Shown: in pieces, positions 55,178 to 63,955 of the stretch | Position numbering within the stretch: the stretch's first letter is position 1 | How the letters are laid out: each line of letters begins with the position of its first letter | Assembly (NCBI RefSeq): GCF_039537505.1 | Contig: NZ_BAABAQ010000005.1 | Coordinates: 186,001-250,000, forward strand | Origin: Streptosporangium oxazolinicum | GTDB taxonomy: Bacteria > Actinomycetota > Actinomycetes > Streptosporangiales > Streptosporangiaceae | Direction: 5' to 3' | Length of the DNA: 64,000 bases | The notes under the pieces: generated by a model | What the model was told of the DNA's origin: nothing | Seen by the model: only the letters and a program-made list of their open reading frames with translations | Databases searched by the model: none | Position numbers and translations under genes: made by a program

Positions 55178-56470
55178 ATGCGGCGAGCCTTCTCGGCCGC
55201 GACGATCGTCGCGGCCCTCGCCCTGGCGGTCTCCGCCTGCGGTGGCGGTGACGCCGGAACGGCGGCCCCCTCGCAGCCCGCCGTGACGGACCCGTCGAAG
55301 ATCACCGGTGAGATCACCTGGTGGGACACCGTCAGACCCGACAGCGAGGGCCCGACCTTCCAGGCGCTCATCAAGGACTTCCAGGCCAAGTACCCGGGCA
55401 TCAAGGTCAAGTACGTCAATGTCCCCTCCGACCAGGCGCAGAACCAGTTCCAGACGGCGGCGCAGGCGGGCGCGGGGGCGCCGGACGTGATCCGCTCCGA
55501 GGTCGCCTGGACCTCCCAGTTCGCCTCGCTCGGCTACCTCCAGCCGCTGGAGGGCACGCGCGCCGTGGAGAACGAGCAGGACTTCCTGCCGGGGCCGCTG
55601 AGCAGCACCAAGTACGACGGCAAGACGTACGCCGTCCCACAGGTCACCGACACCCTCGCGCTCCTCTACAACAAGCGGCTGCTCAAGGAGGCCGGGCACG
55701 AGAAGGCCCCCGCCACGATCGAGGAGCTCAAGAAGGCCGCGCTCGACGTCAAGGAGAAGACCGGCGCCGGCGGCCTCGCGCTCAACGTCGACTCCTACTT
55801 CCTGCTGCCCTTCATGTACGGCGAGGGCGGTGACCTCCTCGACGTGCAGAACAAGAAGATCACCGTCAACTCCCCGGCGAACGTGAAGGCGATGGCCACC
55901 GTCTCCGACCTGATCACCTCCGGTGCCGCGCCCAAGCCCGCGATCCAGGACAGCTACGCCAACGCGATGACCGCCCTCAAGGACGGCAAGACCGCGATGA
56001 TCTACAACGGCCCGTGGGCGCTGTCGGAGATCTACCAGGGCAAGGAGTTCAAGGACAGGGAGAACCTGGGCATCGCGCCCGTCCCGGCGGGTTCGGTCAA
56101 GGCCGGGGCCCCCACCGGCGGCTGGAACCTGGCCATCTACGCCGGTTCCAAGAACCTGGACGCCTCCTACGAGTTCGTCCGCTTCATGAGCACCCCCGAG
56201 TCCCAGGCGAAGGTCGCCAAGGAGATCAGCCTCCTGCCGACCCGCGTCTCCGCGTACGACAACCCCGACGTGCAGGCCAACAAGGACGTCGCCATCTTCA
56301 AGCCCATCATGGAGACCGCGACCGCGCGGCCGTGGATCCCCGAGGGCGGCCAGCTCTTCCAGCCGCTCCTTGAGGGCTACCAGTCGCTGGTGGGTGGCAC
56401 GGCGACCCCCGAGGACATGCTCAAGAAGGTCGACGGCCAGTACCGAGGCATCTTCAAGGACTGGAGCTGA
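55178..56470 (+). CDS. malE: Maltose/maltodextrin-binding lipoprotein (MalE-like)
   Basis: 430 residues, ATG 55178 with GAGGAGAAG 5 bp upstream; the frame is open further upstream but has no other good start. Lipobox AVSACGGG with Cys21. The mature protein is a CUT1 binding protein: GEITWWDTVRPDSEGPTFQA, FQAKYPGIKVKYVNVPSDQA, YLQPLEGTRAV, TLALLYNKRLLKEAGHE and AMIYNGPWALSEIYQGKEF, close to MalE of actinomycetes. It binds maltodextrins released by the neighbouring secreted amylases. First gene of the transporter operon with malF-, malG-, alpha-glucosidase- and LacI-type genes; the TTGCAG repeats upstream suggest repression lifted by maltose. Confidence 0.93.
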   Translation: MRRAFSAATIVAALALAVSACGGGDAGTAAPSQPAVTDPSKITGEITWWDTVRPDSEGPTFQALIKDFQAKYPGIKVKYVNVPSDQAQNQFQTAAQAGAGAPDVIRSEVAWTSQFASLGYLQPLEGTRAVENEQDFLPGPLSSTKYDGKTYAVPQVTDTLALLYNKRLLKEAGHEKAPATIEELKKAALDVKEKTGAGGLALNVDSYFLLPFMYGEGGDLLDVQNKKITVNSPANVKAMATVSDLITSGAAPKPAIQDSYANAMTALKDGKTAMIYNGPWALSEIYQGKEFKDRENLGIAPVPAGSVKAGAPTGGWNLAIYAGSKNLDASYEFVRFMSTPESQAKVAKEISLLPTRVSAYDNPDVQANKDVAIFKPIMETATARPWIPEGGQLFQPLLEGYQSLVGGTATPEDMLKKVDGQYRGIFKDWS

Positions 56471-56473
56471 TCC

Positions 56474-57487
56474 GTGGCGCTCTCGACTGGGCGTGCGGAC
56501 AGCACGGCCAGGGACCGGGCCGCGGGTGCCGACGGCGCCCGCGGCCGGGGCCGCGGTAAGGAGCCCGGCCCGTTCCGGCGGATGACGGGCAGGCACTGGT
56601 ACGCCTGGGCGATGGTCGCCCCGGTGATCCTGGTCACCGCCCTGCTGGTCGGCTGGCCGCTCGCCAGGGGCGTCTACCTGTCGCTCACCGACGCCACCGA
56701 GGCCAACATCGGCCGGACGATCGGCGTCAACGTCATCCCCTCGACCTACGAGTTCGTCTGGTTCGACAACTACGTCGCGATCCTGACCAGCGGACTGTTC
56801 TGGGAGAAGCTGACCTGGACGATCGTGTGGACCGTCGCCTGCGTGGCGCTCCACTACGGCCTGGGCCTCGGCCTGGCCCTGCTGCTCAACCGCGACGTCA
56901 GGTTCCGCTCGGCCTACCGGCTGCTGCTCATCCTGCCGTGGGCGATTCCGGGCTTCGTCTCGGCGTTCATCTGGCGCTACCTCTACAACAGCGACTTCGG
57001 CGTGATCAACGCGATGCTGCGGGCCGCGGGCCTGGGCGCGGTCGGCTGGCTCGACGACCCGACCACGGCGAAGATCGCGGTCATCGCGGTCAACGTCTGG
57101 ATGGGCGTGCCGTTCATGATGGTCGCCGTGCTGGGCGGGCTCCAGTCCATCCCCGGTGAGCTGTACGAGGCGGCGGAGGTGGACGGCGCCACGCCGTGGC
57201 AGCGCTTCCGCTTCATTACGATTCCCGGCCTGCGTACCGTGTCGAGCACGGTTGTCCTTCTGGGCACGATCTGGACGTTCAACATGTTCCCGGTGATCTA
57301 CCTGATCAGCGGGGGAGGGCCGGGCAGCTCCACCGAGATCCTGGTCACCTACGCGTTCCGCGAGGCCTTCACCGGCGTCCGCGACTACTCCAACTCCGCG
57401 GCCTGGGGAGTGATCATCCTCCTGCTCCTCGTCGTGCTGGCCGTGGTCTATCGGCGCTCGCTGCGCAGACAAGGGGAGGTCTGGTGA
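56474..57487 (+). CDS. malF: Maltodextrin ABC transporter permease (MalF-like)
   Basis: 337 residues from GTG 56474, 3 bp after the malE stop, with GGAG inside the end of malE. A basic, Gly/Ala-rich N-terminus is followed by AWAMVAPVILVTALLVGWPL and five further membrane segments. YEAAEVDGATPWQRFRFITI is the EAA ATPase-docking loop. TIWTFNMFPVIYLISGGGP is the conserved late helix of MalF proteins. It forms the membrane channel with MalG. No ATPase gene is in the operon, so a shared MsiK-type ATPase encoded elsewhere is expected, as known for Streptomyces. Confidence 0.94.
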   Translation: MALSTGRADSTARDRAAGADGARGRGRGKEPGPFRRMTGRHWYAWAMVAPVILVTALLVGWPLARGVYLSLTDATEANIGRTIGVNVIPSTYEFVWFDNYVAILTSGLFWEKLTWTIVWTVACVALHYGLGLGLALLLNRDVRFRSAYRLLLILPWAIPGFVSAFIWRYLYNSDFGVINAMLRAAGLGAVGWLDDPTTAKIAVIAVNVWMGVPFMMVAVLGGLQSIPGELYEAAEVDGATPWQRFRFITIPGLRTVSSTVVLLGTIWTFNMFPVIYLISGGGPGSSTEILVTYAFREAFTGVRDYSNSAAWGVIILLLLVVLAVVYRRSLRRQGEVW

Positions 57488-58344
57488 CCGCCGTCGGTAC
57501 GACCCGGTCCGGGCGCGGGGAACGCGGGGTGGGGAAGTCGATCCTGCTGCACGCGACCCTGCTCGCCGCCGTCGCCGTCTCGCTGTTCCCGATCGTCTGG
57601 CTCGTCCTGACCTCGCTCAAGCCGCGCGACGGCTGGCTCTCCAGCGAGCTGGAGATCTTCAACCAGCCCTCGCTGGACAACTACGTCCGGGTGCTCACCG
57701 AGACGCGGTTCCCGACCTGGCTGCTCAACTCGGTGATCGTCGCCGGGCTGACCACGGTCGTCGGCGTCCTCCTCGCCTCCACCACCGGGTACGCGGTGAG
57801 CCGCTTCCGCTTCCCCGGCTACCGGGGGGTGATGTGGATGCTGCTCGTCATCCAGATGTTCCCGGTGGCGATCCTGATCGTCCCCCTCTACAACCTGATG
57901 GCCGGTCTCGGGCTGCTCAACCAGATCCCCGGCCTGGTCATCGCCTACATGACGGTGGCGGTGCCGTTCTGCGCGTGGATGATGAAGAGCTACTTCGACT
58001 CCATCCCGCGCGAGATCGACCAGGCGGGACTCGTCGACGGCCTGACGCCGTTCGGCGCGTTCTGGCGGGTCATCCTGCCGCTGGCCAGGCCGAGCCTCGC
58101 GGTCACCGCGTTCTACTCGTTCATGACCGCCTGGGGCGAGGTGGCCTACGCCACCGTGTTCATGTCGCAGGAGGAGAAGCGCACGCTCGGCATCGGGCTC
58201 CAGCAGTTCGTCGGCCAGCACTGGTCGGACTGGGGCCTGCTCACCGCGGCGGCGGTGCTGATCGCTGTTCCGGCGGCGGTGGTCTTCCTGCTCGTCCAGC
58301 GGCACCTGGTCACCGGGCTTACCGCCGGTGCCACGAAGTCGTAA
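57484..58344 (+). CDS. malG: Maltodextrin ABC transporter permease (MalG-like)
   Basis: 286 residues from GTG 57484. The start overlaps the malF stop by 4 bp (GTGA) and has GGGGAGG just upstream. Membrane segments start at HATLLAAVAVSLFPIVWLVL; TTGYAVSRFRFPGYRGVMW is the usual MalG segment after helix 2. The EAA-type loop is REIDQAGLVDGLTPFGAFWR, in which the usual EAA triplet reads QAG. The protein ends with AAVVFLLVQRHLVTGLTAGA. It pairs with MalF. A 50-bp gap separates it from the alpha-glucosidase gene. Confidence 0.94.
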   Translation: MTAVGTTRSGRGERGVGKSILLHATLLAAVAVSLFPIVWLVLTSLKPRDGWLSSELEIFNQPSLDNYVRVLTETRFPTWLLNSVIVAGLTTVVGVLLASTTGYAVSRFRFPGYRGVMWMLLVIQMFPVAILIVPLYNLMAGLGLLNQIPGLVIAYMTVAVPFCAWMMKSYFDSIPREIDQAGLVDGLTPFGAFWRVILPLARPSLAVTAFYSFMTAWGEVAYATVFMSQEEKRTLGIGLQQFVGQHWSDWGLLTAAAVLIAVPAAVVFLLVQRHLVTGLTAGATKS

Positions 58345-58394
58345 CACTGTCGTGCTATTACGTCCTGATATGTCACCTGATCGGGGGATTTAAT

Positions 58395-60011
58395 ATGACT
58401 GAGCTCGTCCGGGCGGACCATGCCGCCGGAACCGTCACCCGATGGTGGCGCGACGCGGTGATCTACCAGGTCTACGTGCGCAGCTTCGCCGACGGCAACG
58501 GCGACGGCGTGGGGGACCTGCTCGGCGTGCGCGGCAGGCTCCCGTACCTGGCGGACCTCGGGGTCGACGCGATCTGGCTCACCCCGTTCTTCACCTCGCC
58601 GATGGCCGACTTCGGCTACGACGTGGCCGACTACCGGGATGTGGACCCGATCTTCGGATCGCTGGCCGACGCCGGGGCGCTCATCGACGACGCGCACCGG
58701 CACGGCCTGCGGGTCATCGTGGACGTGGTGCCCAACCACACCTCCGACCGGCACGCCTGGTTCCTGGAGGCCCTCGCCGCGCCCCCCGGAGACCCGGCGA
58801 GGGAGCGCTACATCTTCCGCCGGGGCAGGGGCGCCGGAGGGGAGCTGCCGCCCAACGACTGGGAGTCGGTCTTCGGCGGCCCCGCGTGGACCCGGCTGCC
58901 CGACGGCGAGTGGTACCTCCACCTGTTCGCCTCCGAGCAGCCCGACCTGAACTGGGAGAACCCCGAGGTCCACGCGGAGTTCGAGTCGATCCTGCGGTTC
59001 TGGCTGGACATGGGGGTGGACGGCTTCCGCGTCGACGTCGCCCACGGCATGGTCAAGGCCGACGGCCTGCCCGACGTCGGCCACGCCGACCAGGTCCGGA
59101 TGATCGGCACCGAGGTGGTGCCGTTCTTCGACCAGGACGGTGTGCACGAGATCCACCGGGCCTGGCGCAGGCTGCTCGACTCCTACCCCGGGGAGCGGAT
59201 CGGCGTCGCCGAGGCGTGGGCGCCGTCCCCGCGGCGGCTGGCCAACTACGTCCGCCCCGACGAGATGCACCAGGCGTTCAACTTCCACTTCCTCGTCGCC
59301 CCCTGGGAGGCCACCACGTTCCGCGCGGTCATCCAGGACTCGCTGACGACGGCCGGGCTGGTCGGCGCGCCCTGCACCTGGGTGCTTTCCAACCACGACG
59401 TCAAGCGCCACCTCACCCGGTACGGCGGCGGCGAGGTCGGCCTGCGCCGCTCCCGCGCCGCCGCCCTGCTGACGCTCTCCCTGCCCGGCTCGGCCTACGT
59501 CTACCAGGGGGAGGAACTCGGGCTGCCCGAGGTCCTCGACCTGCCGGAGGAGTTCCAGCGCGACCCGCAGCGCCTGCGCGACCCCGACGACGGCCGCGAC
59601 GGCTGCCGGGTGCCGCTCCCGTGGGCCGACGGCGAGCCGCACTTCGGCTTCAGCCTGCCCGGCGCCGAGGAGACGTGGCTGCCCATGCCGCCCTCCTGGG
59701 GGCCGCTCAGCGTCGCGTCCCAGCTCGGCGACCCGCTCTCCACCCTGAACCTCTACCGGGAGGCGCTGAGGATCAGGCGCGAGCGCCGCTCCTTCGACGA
59801 CGCCCCGCTGACCTGGCTCGACTCCCCCGAGGGCACCCTGGCCTTCGCCAGGGGCGCCGGGTTCGCCTGCACGGTCAACCTCACCGGCGAGCCCGTGGAG
59901 CTGCCCGCCCTCGGACGGGTCCTGCTGGCCAGCGCGGAAACGGCCGTCGAGGGCGGCGTGGTACGGCTCGCCCCCGACTCCGCCGTCTGGTGGGAACCCG
60001 ATGTCGCCTAG
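58395..60011 (+). CDS. Cytoplasmic alpha-glucosidase (GH13, oligo-1,6-glucosidase/maltase type)
   Basis: 538 residues, ATG 58395, with only a weak GGGGGAT ribosome site. No signal peptide, so intracellular. GH13 markers: WWRDAVIYQVYVRSFADGNG, GVDAIWLTPFFTSPMADFGY, VIVDVVPNHTSDRHAWF, DGFRVDVAHGM (nucleophile Asp near 213), RIGVAEAWAPS (Glu near 273) and WVLSNHDVKRH (Asp near 335). QPDLNWENPEV is typical of alpha-glucosidases and related exo-enzymes. It splits imported maltodextrins to glucose. Its last 11 bp overlap the start of the LacI-type regulator gene, which makes co-translation likely. Maltase, isomaltase and trehalose-6-phosphate hydrolase activities cannot be separated from sequence alone; the context favours maltodextrins. 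Confidence 0.93.
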   Translation: MTELVRADHAAGTVTRWWRDAVIYQVYVRSFADGNGDGVGDLLGVRGRLPYLADLGVDAIWLTPFFTSPMADFGYDVADYRDVDPIFGSLADAGALIDDAHRHGLRVIVDVVPNHTSDRHAWFLEALAAPPGDPARERYIFRRGRGAGGELPPNDWESVFGGPAWTRLPDGEWYLHLFASEQPDLNWENPEVHAEFESILRFWLDMGVDGFRVDVAHGMVKADGLPDVGHADQVRMIGTEVVPFFDQDGVHEIHRAWRRLLDSYPGERIGVAEAWAPSPRRLANYVRPDEMHQAFNFHFLVAPWEATTFRAVIQDSLTTAGLVGAPCTWVLSNHDVKRHLTRYGGGEVGLRRSRAAALLTLSLPGSAYVYQGEELGLPEVLDLPEEFQRDPQRLRDPDDGRDGCRVPLPWADGEPHFGFSLPGAEETWLPMPPSWGPLSVASQLGDPLSTLNLYREALRIRRERRSFDDAPLTWLDSPEGTLAFARGAGFACTVNLTGEPVELPALGRVLLASAETAVEGGVVRLAPDSAVWWEPDVA

Positions 60012-61089
60012 CATCGGCCCTGGCACCGGCACCGGCACCGTTCCCGGTGCCGGACCCGCTGTCGGGAACGGCACCGCCAGGCTGACCGACATCGCCGCGC
60101 AGGCCGGGGTGAGCGAGGCCACCGTCAGCCGGGTGCTCAACGGCAAGCCGGGCGTGTCCGCCCCCACCCGGCGGGCGGTGCTGACGGCTCTGGACCTGAT
60201 GGGGTACGAGCGTCCGCAGCGGTTGCGCCAGCGCAGCAACGGGCTGATCGGCCTGGTCACCCCCGAGCTGGACAACCCCATCTTCCCGGCGTTCGCCCAG
60301 GCCTTCGAGAAGACACTCACCCAGCACGGCTACACCCCGGTGCTCTGCACCCAGCTGCCCGGCGGGGCGGTCGAGGACGAGTTCACCGAGATCCTGGTGG
60401 AACGTGGGGTGAGCGGCATCATCTTCGTCTCCGGGCTGCACGCCGACATCACCGCGCGCTCGGACCGTTACACCCAGCTGATCGGGCAGGGTGTGCCGAT
60501 CGTCCTGCTCAACGGGCACGCCGCCGACGTACCCGCCCCCTTCATCTCCCCGGACGACCGGGCCGCGGCCCGGCTCGCCGTGCAGCACCTGGCCGACCTC
60601 GGTCACGAGCGCATCGGCCTGGCTGTCGGTCCCGGCCGGTTCGTGCCGGTGATCAGGAAGATCGAGGGTTATCGGCGGGCGATGTCCCAGTTGCTCGGTG
60701 TCACGGACGTCGACGAGCTGATCTCGCATTCGTTGTTCTCGGTGGAGGGGGGGCAGGCGGCCGCGGCGCAGTTGCTGGCGCGGGGCTGTACGGGGATCGT
60801 GTGCGCGTCGGACCTGATGGCGCTGGGGGCGATCCGTGCCTGCCGTGACCGGGGACTGTCGGTTCCGGGGGAGGTGTCGGTGGTGGGGTTCGACGACTCG
60901 CCGCTGATCGCGTTCACCGACCCGCCGCTCACCACCGTGCGCCAGCCCGTGCAGCCGATGGTCACCGCCGCCGTGCACACCCTCCTGGAGGCCGTCGCGG
61001 GCACGCCCGGCCAGCACTCCGAGCTGATCTTCCAACCGGAACTCATCGTGCGGGGCTCGACGGGCTCGGGCCCCAAGGTCGTTCGCTGA
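60001..61089 (+). CDS. LacI-family transcriptional regulator of the maltodextrin genes
   Basis: 362 residues from ATG 60001, which overlaps the alpha-glucosidase stop. The first 25 residues are a Gly/Thr/Pro repeat tract (coded by GGCACC repeats) before the real domain. The DNA-binding helix-turn-helix reads LTDIAAQAGVSEATVSRVLN, followed by the hinge helix (about 50-75). The sugar-binding core has GLIGLVTPELDNPIFPAFAQ, GVSGIIFVSGLHAD, VPIVLLNGHAADVP, IVCASDLMALGAIRACRDRG and VSVVGFDDSPLIAFTDPPLT. It is predicted to repress malE-malG, and perhaps the amylase genes, until maltose or a maltodextrin binds. Its position at the end of the operon means it is part of its own control loop. Confidence 0.93.
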   Translation: MSPSIGPGTGTGTVPGAGPAVGNGTARLTDIAAQAGVSEATVSRVLNGKPGVSAPTRRAVLTALDLMGYERPQRLRQRSNGLIGLVTPELDNPIFPAFAQAFEKTLTQHGYTPVLCTQLPGGAVEDEFTEILVERGVSGIIFVSGLHADITARSDRYTQLIGQGVPIVLLNGHAADVPAPFISPDDRAAARLAVQHLADLGHERIGLAVGPGRFVPVIRKIEGYRRAMSQLLGVTDVDELISHSLFSVEGGQAAAAQLLARGCTGIVCASDLMALGAIRACRDRGLSVPGEVSVVGFDDSPLIAFTDPPLTTVRQPVQPMVTAAVHTLLEAVAGTPGQHSELIFQPELIVRGSTGSGPKVVR

Positions 61090-61574
61090 TCGCGCCCGTC
61101 CGCTGACATTTCGCAACGGTCCTTTTCTGCCACCGTCACGGGCTTCCCCGGCATGCCCGCCGATCTCTATACTCCGAGATCCTCACACCGCGAGGACCGC
61201 CGCAGCCGCCGGTCCTCCGGAACACCGCGAAGACCGTAGCCGCCGGTCGTCCCGGGCATTGCGAAGGCCGCCAGAGCCGCCGGTCCTCTCGAACATCGCG
61301 AAGGCCGCCAGAGCCGCCGGTTCTTCCCCTCGGCACGTGTTTGATCCGGACCGCCAGCGGTCCGGGACCTCACTCTCGTTCGATCCGCCTATCTCGCGCG
61401 CCCGCCCCAGGAGGCCGGTTTGAGTGTGCACGATACCGCCCAGATCGCTATGACCGCCGCCCCGTCCCGGCCCGTCTTCCCGACTCGTTTTCCGGTTCGC
61501 TTCCCGACCCGCTTCTCGATCGGCGACCGCGTGGGCACGCCTTCGTGCCGCGGAGCCGAGCCGGAAGGGACACC
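61090..61574. other. Intergenic region with minisatellite and inverted repeat
   Basis: 485 bp with no credible gene. GATCTC / GAGATC (61162-61181, 8-bp spacer) precedes the 37-bp repeat array. The right part (61335-61574) is open in several frames but has no ribosome site or recognisable domain before the GTG at 61575. Confidence 0.5.
61186..61330. repeat. Four tandem repeats of about 37 bp
   Basis: Units 61186-61222, 61223-61256 (34 bp, one small deletion), 61257-61293 and 61294-61330. Each starts CAYYGCGARG and contains AGCCGCCGGT. Units 3 and 4 are almost identical. Noncoding. Confidence 0.85.
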
Positions 61575-63248
61575 GTGAAAGACATCTCCCACTTATCCGG
61601 CTCACCCGGCTTATTCAACTCACTTTGCTTACCCGATTCAACTGGCCTGTCTGACTTATTCACCGCACATCGCTTACCCGACTCGCCTCGTTTACCCGCT
61701 TCAACCCATTTGTCTAATTTGTCCGACTCGCCTCGCCTGTCCGGCTCAACCGGTTCATCTCGCGTACCCGGCTCGCCCGGCTCGTCTGACTTACCCGGCT
61801 CGCCCGCCGACCCGAGCCGCCACGAGACCCACGCCACCCCCGCCGACCGGACCGCACGAGCCGCGCGAACCGCACGGGCCGCACGGGCCGTACGAGCCGC
61901 ACAGGCCGCACGGGCCGCGATCGTCGGGGCGGGCCCGGCGGGATCGCTGCTCGCCATCCTCCTCGCCCGCCGCGGCCACCCGGTCGACGTCTACGACATG
62001 CGCCCCGACCCGCGCGACGGCAAGGGCGACGGCGAGGGACGCTCGATCAACCTGGGCCTGTCGGCCCGCGGCATCCGCGCCCTGCGGCACGTCGGCCTCT
62101 GGAACGCTCTCGGGGACAGGCTCGTCCCCATGCGGGGACGCATGATCCACCGTCCGGGCAGGCCGACGGCCTTCCAGGCGTACGGCACCGACCCCGGGGA
62201 GATCCTCTACTCGGTCAGCAGGGACGAGCTGACCACTCTCCTCGTCGAGCGCGCCGCGGAACACGGGGAGGTCAGGCACCTCTTCGGCGTCCGCTGCGCG
62301 GGAGTCGACCGCGAGAGCGGAGACCTGACCCTGGCCGACGCGATCACCGGGGAGACGCGCGACGCCCGCGCGGACTTCGTGGTCGGCGCCGATGGAGCGT
62401 TCTCCGCCGTACGCGCCGCGATGCAGCGCGGGCTCGCCGCCGACTACCGCCAGGAGTTCCTCGAATGGGGGTACAAGGAGCTCACGATCCCCGCGGCCCC
62501 CGGCGGCGGCTCGCGCGTCCCGCTGGAGGCTCTGCACGTCTGGCCCGGTGAGAACGCCCTGATCGTCGCCCACCCCAACGTGGACGGCTCGCTGACCGCG
62601 ACGCTCTTCCTGCCGCACTCCGGCGCCCCCGGCTTCGCCGAACTCGACGGGGAGCGGGACGTCACCCGCTTCTTCCTGCGGGTCTTCCCCGGCATGGTCG
62701 ACCTCGTGCCCGACCTGGCCGCGCAGTACGCCGCCAACCCGGTCGGGAACCTGGTGACCATCCGCACCTCGCGCTGGCGGCACGCGGACCGGGTGGTCCT
62801 GGCGGGCGACGCCGCCCACGCGGTCTACCCGTTCTACGGACAGGGCATGAACTCGGCCCTGGAGGACTGCCTGATGCTCGACGGCTGTCTCGCCCGGCAC
62901 CCCGGTGACCGCGCGGCCGCGTTCGGCGAGTATCAACGGCTGCGCAAACCGCACACCGACATCCTGGCCGACCTGTCCGAACAGAACTTCGCCGACCTGC
63001 GCGACGGCACCCGGTCACCGCTGCGGCTGGCCCGCAGGCAGGCCGACCTCGCGCTGAACCGCGCCTTCCCCACCCTGTGGCGACCGCTCTACACCATGGT
63101 CTCGCACACCGACATGCCGTACGGCGAGGCGTTGCGCCGCGCCCACCGGCAGGACCGCGTGCTGCGCTGGTCGGGCGCGGCGCTGGCCGCGGGAGCCGCC
63201 CTGGCGGCCGTACGGATCACCTCTTCCCCGCGGAGGACGTCCCCGTGA
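61575..63248 (+). CDS. FAD-dependent monooxygenase, kynurenine 3-monooxygenase-like, with low-complexity N-terminal extension
   Basis: 557 residues from GTG 61575 (GGAAGGGA 4 bp upstream). Residues 1-114 are not enzyme-like: Ser/Pro/Leu repeats (SPRL, SGST, PGSP), then an Ala/Arg repeat (TARAARTARAARAVRAA). The flavoprotein starts at 115: AIVGAGPAGSLLAILLARRG (FAD-binding GXGXXG), SINLGLSARGIRALRHVGLW, YSVSRDELTTLLVERA, FVVGADGAFSAVRAAMQ, VLAGDAAHAVYPFYGQGMNS (second FAD motif) and ALEDCLMLDGCLARH. The membrane-proximal C-terminus is short. SINLGLS and the PFYGQGMN block are typical of KMO, which hydroxylates kynurenine in tryptophan degradation or in natural-product pathways. It overlaps the next gene by 4 bp. 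Seven TTA codons fall in the first 73 codons. The true start could therefore be disputed. Confidence 0.85.
   Translation: MKDISHLSGSPGLFNSLCLPDSTGLSDLFTAHRLPDSPRLPASTHLSNLSDSPRLSGSTGSSRVPGSPGSSDLPGSPADPSRHETHATPADRTARAARTARAARAVRAAQAARAAIVGAGPAGSLLAILLARRGHPVDVYDMRPDPRDGKGDGEGRSINLGLSARGIRALRHVGLWNALGDRLVPMRGRMIHRPGRPTAFQAYGTDPGEILYSVSRDELTTLLVERAAEHGEVRHLFGVRCAGVDRESGDLTLADAITGETRDARADFVVGADGAFSAVRAAMQRGLAADYRQEFLEWGYKELTIPAAPGGGSRVPLEALHVWPGENALIVAHPNVDGSLTATLFLPHSGAPGFAELDGERDVTRFFLRVFPGMVDLVPDLAAQYAANPVGNLVTIRTSRWRHADRVVLAGDAAHAVYPFYGQGMNSALEDCLMLDGCLARHPGDRAAAFGEYQRLRKPHTDILADLSEQNFADLRDGTRSPLRLARRQADLALNRAFPTLWRPLYTMVSHTDMPYGEALRRAHRQDRVLRWSGAALAAGAALAAVRITSSPRRTSP
61590..61920 (+). repeat. 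Simple-sequence tracts at the 5-prime end of the monooxygenase gene
   Basis: 61590-61806 is a degenerate array of TTACCCGRCTCGCC/TCAACC-like units with TTA codons recurring every 6 or 9 codons. 61850-61920 is a run of 9-bp units of the CGCACGGGC type. Base composition of the first tract is clearly lower in GC than the surrounding genes. Confidence 0.7.
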
Positions 63249-63955
63249 TCGCGCACCCCGGCGACCCGTCGCTCCGCCTGATCGAGGTCGCGGACCTCGA
63301 CGCCCCGTCGCCGCCGCCCGAGGTCCTCGCCCACGGGGACGCGCTGCGGGCCGTCGTGGACTGGGCCGAGACCTACCTGTGCCGCCCCCACCCCGGCCTC
63401 GGCCGCAACGGCCCGGTCTGCCCGTACGCCCAGGGCTCGCTGAGCAGGGGCAGGTTCTACCTCGCGGTGCCCGAGACGGGCCCCCGCGCCGCCGGAACCA
63501 CCGGGACCGCCAAGACCGCCGGGATCCCCGAGACCGTCGAGGACGTCGTCGCCGCGGTGGAGCCCTACCGGGCCTGGTTCACCGCGCTCGCGCCGCTGAA
63601 CGGGCCCGAGGCCGTGTTCACCACGATCCTGCTGCTCCTTCCCGGCCTCGGCGACCGCCTCGCGCTCGTCGACGGCGCGCAGGACGCGCTGAAGAACGCC
63701 TTCGTCGAGGAGGGCCTGATGATCGGGGAGTTCCACGACGGGCCGCCCGACAAGCCGGGGCTGTGGAACCCGCTGCTGCGTCCCCTCGCCGGTCCCGTGC
63801 CGCTGCTCGCGATCCGCCACATGGTCGCCACGGACCTCCCCTTCCTGTGGGGGGACCCGGCCCACCGCCGCGCGTACCTGACCCGGTTCGACGGCCGGGT
63901 GCCCGCCCACCTGCGGGAGATCGTCATGGAGACCATCATGGAAGGGGTCGAGTGA
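63245..63955 (+). CDS. Protein of uncharacterised family (possibly DUF6875), coupled to the monooxygenase
   Basis: 236 residues from GTG 63245, which overlaps the monooxygenase stop by 4 bp (GTGA); the frame is open upstream but only inside the monooxygenase gene. Conserved-looking blocks are WAETYLCRPHPGLGRNGPVC, PYAQGSLSRGRFYLAVPETG, VEPYRAWFTALAPLNGPEAV, FVEEGLMIGEFHDGPPDKPG and IRHMVATDLPFLWGDPAHRR. It looks soluble, with one Cys in a GPVCPYA motif. I recall such sequences as DUF6875, but this is unverified and no function is known. Tight coupling to a KMO-like enzyme and to the next gene suggests a common pathway, perhaps built from a tryptophan-derived unit. Confidence 0.78.
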   Translation: MIAHPGDPSLRLIEVADLDAPSPPPEVLAHGDALRAVVDWAETYLCRPHPGLGRNGPVCPYAQGSLSRGRFYLAVPETGPRAAGTTGTAKTAGIPETVEDVVAAVEPYRAWFTALAPLNGPEAVFTTILLLLPGLGDRLALVDGAQDALKNAFVEEGLMIGEFHDGPPDKPGLWNPLLRPLAGPVPLLAIRHMVATDLPFLWGDPAHRRAYLTRFDGRVPAHLREIVMETIMEGVE

